Shown here one piece after another: positions 41,927-52,337 of a stretch of DNA of 64,000 nucleotides; position 1 is the stretch's first letter; each line of letters begins with the position of its first letter. Position numbers and translations under genes: made by a program. The stretch lies in assembly GCA_020746105.1 (NCBI GenBank), contig CM036617.1, positions 162,200,912-162,264,911 of the forward strand, written 5' to 3'. The notes under the pieces are model-generated. The model was not told the origin of the DNA. It saw nothing but the letters and a program-made list of their open reading frames with translations, and searched no databases. The stretch comes from Trogon surrucura (Eukaryota > Chordata > Aves > Trogoniformes > Trogonidae).

Positions 41927-42739
41927 ACCCCCAGGGCACAACTTCTTAGCTTCAAATTTTCAGAGGCTGGCACAGACAGCAGGGTGTAATCTACAGCAGG
42001 CTGAGGAAATAGGTTTATTCCCTGCAGCTTTGCACAAAGTTACACACTCATGGAGTCTGGCATCCCCTTGTTAAGCTAATCAGACAAATTCTGCCTGCAC
42101 TTGCACTTGCATATTCACTGTTTTTCATAGGCTTGAACTGAAGTGCAGAGCTTGATCTTCCTGCATGTTGTAGCATGGCAGCTAGTGTATAAACCCACAC
42201 AAAACCAATCTTATGGCTTCTGTAGCCAGAAAGAACTGTTCTTTTCTGGTGGCTTTTTTTTTTTTTTAATTTTTCCTTGTTTTTTTTCTTTTTCTTATGG
42301 ACTTTTTACTTTGAGCAAGTCACTTAACTGCTTTGTGCCTTAGCTTGCCTGATTGTATAACGATATTTCTGTTAAATAAAACATGGAAAGGCTAAATTGG
42401 GCCAAGTCTGAGACAGACTGAGATGAGAAGTGATATGAATACAGATTGGAGAGGTGTTCTGTAATATTTAAAGTGAGTATGGCAGCTGTTTAAAATTAAA
42501 TCTACCTGAAATGGTATTACTTCTTAACATGGAAGAGTATACGGAGTTCTCAGCTCACATGAGAGCTTCTAAAGTCACCAGCATCCAGTTTCAGAGCTGA
42601 TCACCGCAAAAACTGTCGTAGATACCCAGATGATGTTAATTATGGAAGAAAGTAGTGCATAGGTGATCTTTTATAAATAACCCAGGTTAGACACAAGAAT
42701 CTCTGTCCCCTTTCCTATCTACTCCAGCGCAAACACAGT

Positions 42740-42800
42740 ATCATAGAATCATAAAGGTTGGAAAAGTCCTCTAAGATCATCAAGTCCAACCAAACATGAC
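42740..42800 (-). mobile_element. Short CR1 3' end, inverted
   Basis: About 60 bp reading ATCATAGAATCATAAAGGTT, then CTCTAAGATCATCAAGTCC. This is the reverse complement of a CR1 3' terminus. It is severely 5'-truncated. Confidence 0.75.
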
Positions 42801-44277
42801 ACAGTGAGTGGTGGTGTTATGAAAACCTGGTATTATCACTCAGCTCCATAGAAGCAGTGGATCAACTTCACATATTGGTGATAGATGCTTCACATCTGCA
42901 TATATTTTCCTAAGAGCTGCAGGAAGAACCCTGGTTCTTCATATGGAAATCCATGTGTAAATCAAGGGCAAGAGAGTGTCATACTGTGAGCACTGATAAT
43001 AATGTACACTGCGTGATAACAAATACATAAAAGTCCTCCACTATCATCAGCTCAATCACTTGCTCTCTTCTTGCTTCAGCTCCCCATCATTAGTATCTCA
43101 TTCCTGAAAGAGGATAATTGCTTTGGATCTCTTCAATTACTACTAAAGCACTGCAGAGCACTTGTAAAAAAATCAAATAGATTTGAAGACTAGGATCATT
43201 GAGCTTGGCTTCCCACGTAATGCAGCTTGTTTAGTTTCTCCCAACAACTTCTGTTGTGAGTTTATAATTTCTGATTGAAAAAAAGAACTCCAAGGCTAGT
43301 TTGTAAACACTCACTGGTGTGATCCAAACCAGCCTGATATCTAAGCCATTGCCATTGCAGCAAGAAGAAAGCAGCAGTTCCCTCAAAGCCCAAGTGAAGA
43401 AAACAGTGTTTTGTCCAGCTGTGATGATCCCGCAACTTCAGTAGGGACTGCGTGACCGTATGATACCCCAACAAAAAGATACTTGCTTAAGCACCCCAGA
43501 AGAGCTCAAATGTTCATGCTGTAAAGCAGCAGCTGTCTCCTGGGCAGATCTTGAGCAGCAGCTGCTGCCAGTGCATCATCTAGTCAATGCCTGGCAGCAG
43601 TACCTACCTGAGATGATTTTTCAGTTTGCGCTGCCCTGAAAGCTGAACAAGAAACACTGCCAAGCAATGCAGGAGATGGCAGCTAGTTTGTCAGTCTTGG
43701 TTTTTACCCTCTCTCTGCTTGTTTGTCACTGAGCCTCAAGGCAGAGCCCATCCCTTGTGGTTGCTTCCAGCCACAGCCCACCAAGCTTTCTTTTCTAGCA
43801 AGTATCAGTAAAGCTGCAAACTTTGGTCAAACTCCTGGTCTTTCCTGGCATCTACATGCAATCACAGCACCTGCTTGATGCTCCTTAATACTAAAGGAAG
43901 TAGCAGAAGCAACTTTCTGACTAGAGAAATCATGGTGCAAAACTTAGGAACGGAGTATTCCCACCTACTAATTATAACAACTGCTCTGTGTTAGCAAAGA
44001 AATGTGAGAGGAAGTGCAAAACCTGCTGTTAGTTAAAATGGAGACCCTGGTTGTATTTTGATTTTTGAAATTGCCTATTAGAGGCTCACAAAGATTTATT
44101 GCTGATGATTATCATCCATATGTTAGAGAAGGGGAACAGCGTCTTTGGTCATAGGTCTGCCAAACTGGTGAAGAGGGCTTTATATCAAAGTTGTTGTGGG
44201 AGGGAAGCCTCAATCCATCCCATTCCTACCAGTTTGATGCCAGTTCCAGCAATAGATGCCCAGAGCCTGGAGAGGGG

Positions 44278-44716
44278 TCACAGATCCATTTAGTCCAACC
44301 CCCCTGCAGTGAGCAGGGACATCTTTAACTAGATCAGGTTGCTCAGCACCCCATTAAGCCTGACCTTGAATGTCTTCAGGAATAGAGCCTGCACCACCTC
44401 TCTGGGCAACCTGTGTCAGTGTTTCACCACCCTCACAGTAAAAAACTTCTTCCTAATGCTTAATCTAAATCTGCCTGCTCTAGTTTAAAACCATTGCCCC
44501 TCATCCTATTGCTACACGCCCTTGTGAACAGTCCCTCCCCATCTTTCCTGTAGGCCCCTTTCAAGTACTGGAAAGTCACTATAAGGTCTCCCCATAGGCT
44601 TCCCTCCTCCAGGCTGAACAACCCCAACTCTCTCAACCTGTCCTCATAGGAAAGGTATTCCAGCCCTTTGATCATCCTCATGACATTCTCTAGACCTGCT
44701 CCAACAGATCTACATC
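44278..44716 (-). mobile_element. CR1 LINE, 3' half of an interrupted copy
   Basis: Read on the minus strand, this gives the CR1 segments [32 protein letters not shown] and [20 protein letters not shown], then a 3' end starting near 44278. On its 5' side the element stops inside the GATCTGTTGGAGC motif at about 44716. The missing upstream part resumes at 46159 on the same strand, so this and 46159-46495 are one copy split by the plus-strand CR1 between them. Confidence 0.88.
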
Positions 44717-44745
44717 TGGAAAATGAATCTACATCCGGAAAGCGA
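44708..44745. repeat. 19-bp imperfect tandem duplication at CR1 junction
   Basis: Two adjacent 19-bp units (44708-44726 and 44727-44745), both starting ATCTACATC, agree at 16 of 19 positions. They sit exactly where the minus-strand CR1 gives way to the plus-strand CR1. Confidence 0.7.
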
Positions 44746-46158
44746 ATGTCACTCCAGTCTATAAGAAGGGCAGGAAGGATGACCCGAGTAACTACAGACC
44801 GGTCAGCCTCACCTCCATCCCTGGAAAGGTGATGGAACATCTTATCCTTGACACTGTCTCTAGGCATATCAAGGATAAGAAGGTTATTAGGAGCAGTCAG
44901 CATGGCTTTGCCAAGGGCAAGTCATGTTTGACCAACCTGATAGCCTTTTATGAAGACATAACCAGGTGGATGGATGGTGGCCATGCAGTGGATGTGGTCT
45001 ACCTGGACATCAGCAAGGCCTTTGACACCGTCTCCCACAGCATCCTCATAGGTAAACTGAGGAAGTGTGGTCTGGATGACCAAGTAGTGAGGTGGGTCGA
45101 GAACTGGTTGAAGGGAAGAAGCCAGAGGGTTGTGGTCAATGGGGCAGAGTCTGGCTGGTTGCCTGTGTCTAGTGGGGTCCCTCAGGGGTCAGTGCTTGGG
45201 CCGGTGCTGTTTAATATATTAATCAATGATCTGGATGAGGGATTAGAGAATGTTGTCAGCAAGTTTGCTGATGATATGAAGTTGGGAGGAGTGGTTGACA
45301 CACCAGAAGGCTGTGCAGCCATTCAGAGAGACCTAGACAGGCTGGAGGGCTGGGCGGGGAGAAATCTTATGAAGTTTAATAAGGGCAAGTGTAGAGTTTT
45401 GCACTTGGGAAAAAATAACCCCATGTGCCAATATAGGTTGGGGACTGCCCTGCTGGAGAGCGGTGCAGGGGAAAGGGACCTGGGGGTTCTAGTGGACAGC
45501 AGGATGACCATGAGCCAGCAATGTGCCCTCGTGGCCAAGAAGGCCAATGGCATCCTGGGGTGTATTAGAAGGGGAGTAGCAAGTAGGTCAAGAGAGGTCC
45601 TCCTGTCCCTCTACTCTGCCCTGGTGAGGCCACATCTGGAATATTGTGTCCAGTTCTGGCCCCTCAGTTCAAGAAGGACAGGGAACTGCTTGAGAGAGTC
45701 CAGCGTAGAGCCACAAAGATGATGAAGGCAGTGGAGCATCTCCCTTAGGAGGAAAGGCTGAAGGAGCTGGATCTCTTTAGCTTGGAGAAGAGGAGGCTGA
45801 GGGGTGACCTCATTAATGTTTATAAATATGTCAAGGGGGAATGTCAAGAGGACGGAGCCAGACTCTTTTCAGCGGCGTCCACTGACAAGACAAGGGGCAA
45901 TGGGTGGAAGCTGGAACACAGGAGGTTCCAGAAAAATATGAGGAAAAACTTTTTTACTGTGAGGGTGACCGAGCACTGGAACAGGCTGCCCAGGGAGGTT
46001 GTGGAATCTCCTTCTCTTGAGACATTCAAAACCCGCCTGGACGCGTTCCTATGCGCTCTATTGTAGGTGATCCTTCTCTGGCAGGGGGGTTGGACTAGAT
46101 GATCTTTAAGGTCCCTTCCAACCTTTAACATTCTGTGATTCTGTGATTCTGTGATTCT
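44735..46158 (+). mobile_element. CR1 LINE, 1.4 kb, inserted into another CR1
   Basis: A plus-strand CR1 begins inside ORF2 ([20 protein letters not shown]) and covers the reverse-transcriptase core, the C-terminal region, the 3' UTR and an ATTCTGTG tail. It is 5'-truncated, missing ORF1 and the endonuclease. Damage to ORF2 includes a one-base loss near 45658 and a TAG at 45746-45748. It lies between two parts of a minus-strand CR1 and is therefore the younger of the two. Confidence 0.93.
44746..45722 (+). pseudogene. CR1 ORF2 reverse-transcriptase remnant
   Basis: The reverse transcriptase of CR1 copies LINE RNA into DNA at the target site. This frame keeps the finger region ([35 protein letters not shown]), motif A with YLDISKAFD, motif B with [11 protein letters not shown], and motif C as FADD at 45264-45275. 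A deleted G in the QFWAPQ motif shifts the frame, so the last 20 or so residues are out of register. A shared TAG follows slightly downstream. The 5' endonuclease domain is absent, so this is a dead fragment despite the intact catalytic residues. Confidence 0.9.
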
Positions 46159-46495
46159 TACGTAGAGGGCTCCATAGCTGGATGTAGTACTCCAGGAGAA
46201 GTCTCATCAGAGCAGAGTAGAGGGACAGAATCACCTCCCTCGACCTGCTGGCCTTGCATCCTTTTGATGCAGCCCAGGATGCAATTGGCCTTTTGGGCTG
46301 TGAGCACACATTGTTGGCTCATGTCCAGCTTTTCATCCACCAATACCCCCAAGTCCCTCTTCGTGGGGCTGCTCTCTAGCACATCATCCCCCAGTCTGTA
46401 CTGGTAATGAGGATTGCTCTGACCCAGGTGCAGGACATTGCACTTGGTCTTGTTGAACCTCATGAAGCTCACATGGGTATTTTTCCTCAAAATAG
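46159..46495 (-). mobile_element. CR1 LINE, 5' part of the interrupted copy
   Basis: On the minus strand the sequence reads [20 protein letters not shown], then [30 protein letters not shown] and the [13 protein letters not shown] segment at the junction. It breaks at the point where the copy at 44278-44716 begins, apart from a few lost bases. It is 5'-truncated at about 46495. Confidence 0.9.
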
Positions 46496-47079
46496 ATTTA
46501 AAAAAAATTCATTAGTTCTCCCTGAGTGTGTTTCTTTTGCTGGAGCAGGCTGACATTTCAGCTGAACCCAAATGTCTTTTTCTTTTGTTTCCTTTTTCTT
46601 CTTTTAATTCTCCTTTGCATGCTGCAGAAAGCTGTCTCTGCTCTTGAAATGTTTAATGTGCTCAATCCACACATTAATTCCCTTGGCAAGAATCTTGCCC
46701 TTGCTTGTTAACAATAACACCCACAGCATGCTGAGTAACATTATATACCCTTCCAGTCTTGCCACAGTAACACTTGTGGAGCATAGTTTTTTGAACAGTA
46801 CCCATAACCTTGATATCAACTATACCATCCTTCCTGTAGGTGTGCATGGAAGCAGCCAGAGGGACAACTCCATGTTTGTGAAATGGACTTAAGAACACAC
46901 CATGTGTCCCCCTCCTCTTTCCCTTTGCATTCATCATTTTTGCTGATTACCGTGCGTGCCTAGAAAATGGTGACTGGGTGCCACCATGCTACACGTGTTG
47001 GACCTCTAATGAAACCGACTTACCAGCTGGTGTAGCTGGAATTCCTTTGTGCTGCTGTTCAGGTGCTCTCCTGAGCACC

Positions 47080-47116
47080 TCTCTTCCAACCCAATGCACT
47101 CTATGATTCTATGATA
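47080..47116 (+). mobile_element. Short CR1 3' tail
   Basis: CTTCCAACCCAATGCACTCT is followed by ATGATTCTATGAT. This matches a CR1 3' terminus abutting the next CR1 fragment. Its 5' boundary is unclear. Confidence 0.55.
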
Positions 47117-47118
47117 AA

Positions 47119-48127
47119 CAAGAGGAGTTAGAACCGTGTGGATGCCTGCAAGGTTGTGATCTTATTGGCATCACAGAGATGTGATGGGAAGGCTCCTATG
47201 ACTGGAGTGTTGGACTGACAGGATACAAGCTTTTTAGGAAGGACAGACAGGGTAGACAAGGAGGTGATGCCATCTGCTTTGTCAATGACCAGCTGGAGTG
47301 CATGGGGCTCTGCCCAGGGATTGATGAGGAGCTGACAGGGGCAAGGACATGTGACACTATAGTGGAGGTCTGCAACAAGCCCCTTGACCAGGAAGGCTGA
47401 GTGAATGGGGCCCTCTATAGATAGTTAAGAGCAGCTTCACATTCAGCCCTGGTCCTCATGGGGAACTTCAGCCACCTCTATATCCGTTGGAGGGACAACA
47501 CAATAGGGCATAAGCAATCCAGGAGGTTCCTTGAATGTGTTGACGACAACTTCCTTCTCCAAGTGATAGAGAAACCAACAAGGAGAGGCACTATACTGGA
47601 TCCCATTGTCTCCAACTATGAGGGGCTGGTGGGAAATGTGAAGCTCAAGGGCAGCCTTGGCTGCAGTGACCATGAAATCGTGGAGTCAAGATCCTCAGGA
47701 AAACAAGGAGAGTGCACAGTAAATGTGATACCCTGGGCTTCAGGAGAGCAGATTTTGGCCTGTTCAGGGATCTGCTCAGTAGAGTACCACAGGATAAAGC
47801 TCTGGAGGGAAGAGTGGCCCAAGAAGTCAAGGATCACCTCCTCCAAATTCAGGAGTGATGCATCCCAACAAAGAAGAAGTCAGGCAAAAATGCCAGAGGC
47901 CTCCATGGATGAACAAGAAGCTTCTGGACAAACTCAGACACAAGAAGGAAGCCTACAGAGGGTGGAAGCAATGACAGGTAGCCTTGTCCACTCCTTAGAA
48001 GTGTTCAAGGCCAGGTTGGATGGACAACCTGATCTAATGGAAAGTGTCCCTGCCCATGGCAGTGGGGTTGGAACTAGATGGTCTTTAAGGTTCTTTCCAA
48101 CCCAAACCATTCCATGATCTATGATTA
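47119..48127 (+). mobile_element. CR1 LINE with internal deletion (endonuclease joined to 3' end)
   Basis: The first 860 bp correspond to the ORF2 apurinic-type endonuclease region: GCAAGGTTGTGATCTTATTG, the VLMGNFSHLYIRW segment (usually GDFN), LLQVIEKPTRRGTILDPIVS and LGCSDHEIVE. After the KKEAYRGWKQ-like segment, near 47985, the sequence jumps to the CR1 3' region: GAAGTGTTCAAGGCCAGG, CTGCCCATGGCAG, GGTCTTTAAGGTTC and a degraded ATTC tail. The whole reverse transcriptase is missing. The frame has stops and shifts. Confidence 0.85.
47458..47980 (+). pseudogene. CR1 ORF2 endonuclease-domain remnant
   Basis: An open stretch carries the C-terminal half of the CR1 endonuclease (MGNFSHLYIRW, RRFLECVDDNFLLQVIEKPT, LDPIVSN and CSDHEIVE). 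The catalytic Asp of the family GDFN motif is replaced, giving GNFS. The family SDH triad is kept as CSDHEIVE. Frame loss upstream and the deletion downstream make it non-functional. Confidence 0.75.
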
Positions 48128-50553
48128 TTTCATCTCCCCCACAGCTGCTAGCCCTGACCATACCATCAAACATGTATGTTCTATGTTCTCTTTAGGAAAT
48201 TAGAGTTTTTCTTACCTCCCCATAGCCCTTGATGTTTTACCCCTAAGCATAAAAAAACCACACTTAGGAAGTCAGACAACTAAAGAGTCTGTTCTTCACC
48301 ACTTACTCTACCCTGGGAAAATATGTTGGTCTTACAGCGTCATGTGACGGTAAACAGATATTGCATCTATTAGTCCAAGGTGTGGAAGGCTCTGGAGAAA
48401 GCTGCAGTTCTAGATCCATAAGAATTAACGCTGTTGGTGTCCTCTCTGTTTTTAAGTCAGAGGACAACTATCTCAGAACCATCTCAGAGTCATCAGCAGA
48501 TCACAACCATCCAACGACCAGATGGAGAGAAAGGCAGACTGACAGAGGCAAAGCTGAAGGTGTAGATTCTTCCAAATAGAAGCACAAAGATTTTTTTCAG
48601 CTGTGGTTGTATGGGAGTAATTACATCACAGGAAGGCATGCAGACCTGGGCTAAGAGTGGTCCAGTTGAAAATTTTTGTGTTTGTAAGAGAAGGTTGAAA
48701 ACCAGACTACTTCTTTCAAAAAGAATTTGCCTTTTCAAAATATTTTCTGCTCCAAACTAGCCCAACAAATATTCCAGACTTTCTTGTGACATGTAAATGA
48801 TGTATCAAATATCCCATTTATTTGCAGGCTTTTTTTTTTTTTTTCCAAACAAATATTCAAAGATGGCATTTCCAGAACCTGTCTCACAACTGTTGAGCTG
48901 TGGTCTTTCAGTGGAGAGATGCTGCACTGAAATGTTGCTGGCTGACTACTTCTAACAGTGGGATTGAAGAAATATCATGAGGTTTGGAGGAAAGTTAACA
49001 GGATGTTAATATTATTACTTGTTTCAGGCAATCAAAGCTGGCCACAAAATTTTTCTGTCCAAAAGATGAAATGCCACAGCAATGCAGAAGCTCATATCTT
49101 ACATGTTTCTCTGATTACTGCATTACTTCTACTGGAATATTTACTAAAATCCAATATTGTATACAAGTTATCAGAAGAGAGCATACAGAAAAACTTGCAA
49201 TGTTACATATTTAACTGGCAACCGTCTCAGAAAGCAGTCAATTCCTTCCTTCCCAGCTCAAGCAAAATTCTCATCAACTTCAACGGGATTCTCACTGAAA
49301 GAAAAATGTTTGGTGTTTGGATCTCATCCCTCTCTCTTTCTGACCGCAGAGGAAGGCAAATGATCTTGTATGGCTGGCATAACTTCTGTGGGAGATGCAC
49401 GCTGGTGACTTCAGAAGATCTGTGCCTTCCCTGGGTAACTAAAGGCACCATCCTGCTCTTTCTGCAGGTCACTCCAAAGAAGGGGACAATGGTTACACAG
49501 TCTGACCACAGGGCACTCTCAAGACAGAGGCATGACATGTAAAGCCAGAGGCCCGTGACCTGTGACTGAGTCAAAGACATTAAAGAATCTTCCTGGGAAA
49601 AGCCTCCCTGGACATTAATAGGGATTGTCAGCTCTTGCTCTTGACAGGCGCCGTTCTGTCTTATCCCTCGTGTCTCCTAGTTGCTGGTGCATTGAACGGC
49701 CTCAAGAAACTCTCACAAATGAAACTGTCCCTGCAGGGAACAGCAGGGTAAGCCCTGACTCAAAGGCTCTGTTGAATTATTGAGGTTGCCCAAAGCAAAC
49801 CAAGGTAACCTTCGCGTTAATTCCTACCAGCCTCTTTCAGTTTCATTATGAAACAGCATCCCCCCTACCTCGCCTACTCCTCTCTCTTCTGTTAAAAGAA
49901 ACTTCATAAGGCTTCTGAAGGAAGAAAGCTTGCCTGCAACATTAACTAAATACATACAGGCCTATTTTAGATAGATACATCAGGCTAAACGTGGCAGCCT
50001 TCAGCTGCTGGAGGGACTGCAGTGGTTCATTCAGCCCCTCTTGCCAAAGCACATTATTGCTTTAGCAGCCCTTTAGAAGGGAAACACAGTCACTGAGTCT
50101 CGCCTTTAAGCAGCAAACCCCAAAACTTTGGGGCTAAAAAAAAGAAGAAGAAATGTTTCCTATCTTGCCACATTGCTTAGCTTTGTCAAGCTCACTGCAG
50201 AAAACATCTGGGTGCTGAGTGTGTTTTCCTGCCCACGTGTCATGTCCGCAGTCCCTGGCAGATGCCTGTGATGGGCATGGTCCATCAGAGGAGTGTGCAG
50301 TGAGTCAGGGACAAAAACATCCAGTCCATCACCTCTGGGACCGTGTGATCGTTCTTAACTCCAAATAAAGAGCTACTGCACTACAGCAGTGACTATAAAG
50401 AACTGTGCTGATAAATTGAAAGAAAGAACTCTTGATTTTCTTGACTTCTTTCTTCAAGGAGGGTCTATATTTTCTAGCATCTTCCTCTGGAATTTATCAA
50501 CTTGTTCTTCAGAGTCAAGCAAAAGTGTTTCTGAAGCCAAGAAGGTCTTTGAC

Positions 50554-50604
50554 ATGATCTTTAAGGTCCCTTCCAACCCAAACCAGTCTATGATTCTATG
50601 ATTC
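50554..50604 (+). mobile_element. Short CR1 3' tail
   Basis: About 50 bp reading ATGATCTTTAAGGTCCCTTC, then CAACCCAAACCAGTC and TATGATTCTATGATTC. It is a CR1 3' terminus with almost all of the body missing. Confidence 0.8.
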
Positions 50605-51910
50605 CTGGGCTGCAATGTACTGTAAGGCTGCTCAGCCTTACTCTAAGCCCAGCAAGTGAGATTAAAGTGGGGGAGGAAGATGACAGTGTAACGGATATAT
50701 TCATAATATACAAAAGACAACAACGACAGAGGGCCAGAACACCCTATATTAAAAATAATACATTTAATCTAAAAAAGGAGTGTTACTATCTTTTAAACAA
50801 CACATTTTAAAGGTCTGAATCATCTTGGAACTGAATGTTCTGCTGGTGTTGGTTTTCTTTTCTAATAATCCTGTGTAAATATGCTCGTGTTTATTTATGA
50901 AGTTAATTTAGTGCTGGAGAAAGTCTACCAGTCCCTGTAGATTAAAAATATTTTGCATTGGCTACGTAAGACGTATGATGAACGCATTTCTGGTTGTTTT
51001 TTTCCCACCAGGCATGGAAGTCCTGAGTCCCACAGGAGTGGGACTTTCTCCATTCACTTGGATGGAAATGATGTGTCAGTTAACCTCTTAATCTGCTCCA
51101 GATAATGTGAATGGTTTTAGCTATCACTTTTACCAAGAAGTGGCTTATTAGCATCTTTTCTTAAACAGCCCTGTGTTTTCAAATGTCTAGAACCAGCAAG
51201 GTAAAAAAATACTTCCTTCTGTGTTTGTGCCACTGTCAATTAAACGTAAAATTAAATTGTAAATTAAGATGTGAAGTAACACACTTTTTGAACTCAAGGG
51301 AGCTGAAGAAACAACTATTTTAAACCACGAAGACCCGTTTGCTCCTGTGTATGAGAAGAAATAAGGAAGCCAATGCTTTCCCATGCTTCCCAGTTGAAGT
51401 ACACAGGGAAGAATTGCTGGTTCCAGTTTGTGCTGACAGCACGAAATAAGTCAGCCAAACCCCACGATGTTTGGCAAAAAATAGATATTTTTCTTCATGA
51501 AAAAGGCACACCCCTCTCCCCCAGTTTTAACAGCTTCTCTCCCTCACACTGTGCTGCTCTTCATCTGTCTCTCTAGTCCTTCCATTTTCCTCCCCCTAAC
51601 ACAACCTCTGACTTCCTTTGCCAAGCCATAGGAAGATAATGCTGCTGATGTTCTTCAGGATTTCCACACAGCGTACAACACAGTGGCTGTCTATCTTGTT
51701 CACATCTCAGTCTGATAGTTTACAGCAAAATTTACTGTGCATTAAAAGATGACAGCAGTTGCTCTCCCACAAGTGAAGGCAATACTCTCAGTTTCAGGAA
51801 GCCTGAAAAAGGGATCCTTCCTACCCGAAGTCCTGAGGCCTGTACAGTAGGCCCTAAACTAAAACAGACCTATAGATGAACCTCACAACCCAACAATCTA
51901 TCTAATATAT

Positions 51911-51958
51911 ATAGTATTAATCGAATATAGTATTAATCGAACATAGTATTAATCACAT
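51911..51958. repeat. Three 16-bp tandem repeats (ATAGTATTAATCGAAT-like)
   Basis: Three consecutive 16-bp units start at 51911, 51927 and 51943. Each starts ATAGTATTAATC and they differ only in the last four bases. Confidence 0.85.
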
Positions 51959-52150
51959 ATGTGATGTGTATTACTAATCTATTTCAGTATGAATAGATAT
52001 ATATTTTTTTTTTACGCCAATCTGTAAAAGCTTTGCTGTAACACTTATTGTGCAATGGTAAACAGCAGAATGATACTTCTTTATTTAGAGGCATGTTGCA
52101 AGTCCATGAGACCAGCTGTCTGGCCTTGTTGAGAAATATGTGATTAGAGC

Positions 52151-52230
52151 CCAAATAGATAGAGAAGGTCCCTTGGACCAAAATAGATAGAGAAACTCCC
52201 TTGGATCAACAGAGATAAACTCCCTTGGAC
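52151..52230. repeat. Three 24-28-bp direct repeats
   Basis: Units at 52151-52178, 52179-52206 and 52207-52230 share GATAGAGAA and CTCCCTTGGA-type sequence. The third is shortened. They lie about 100 bp upstream of TATAAAA. Confidence 0.85.
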
Positions 52231-52330
52231 TCCTCTTTTAGCGCTGGCCAGGCTTTGGGTGGAATCCAACAGGGAGGGTGATACCAGATATTCCTACATT
52301 TGAAGTTATGTAAGCTTGTTTATTCAATAG

Positions 52331-52337
52331 TATAAAA
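52331..52337 (+). promoter_or_regulatory. TATA box in LTR-like block
   Basis: TATAAAA, set in AATAGTATAAAAGCTGG, about 100 bp downstream of direct repeats. It is probably a dead retroviral promoter. Confidence 0.4.

Noticed and set aside
44727..46165. Target-site duplication for the nested CR1
   Set aside because: The repeated ATCTACATC sequence occurs only on the 5' side; the 3' flank does not match.
48958..49542. 194-codon plus-strand open frame
   Set aside because: It starts at GTG, has no recognisable domain or codon pattern, and one such frame is roughly expected by chance in 64 kb.
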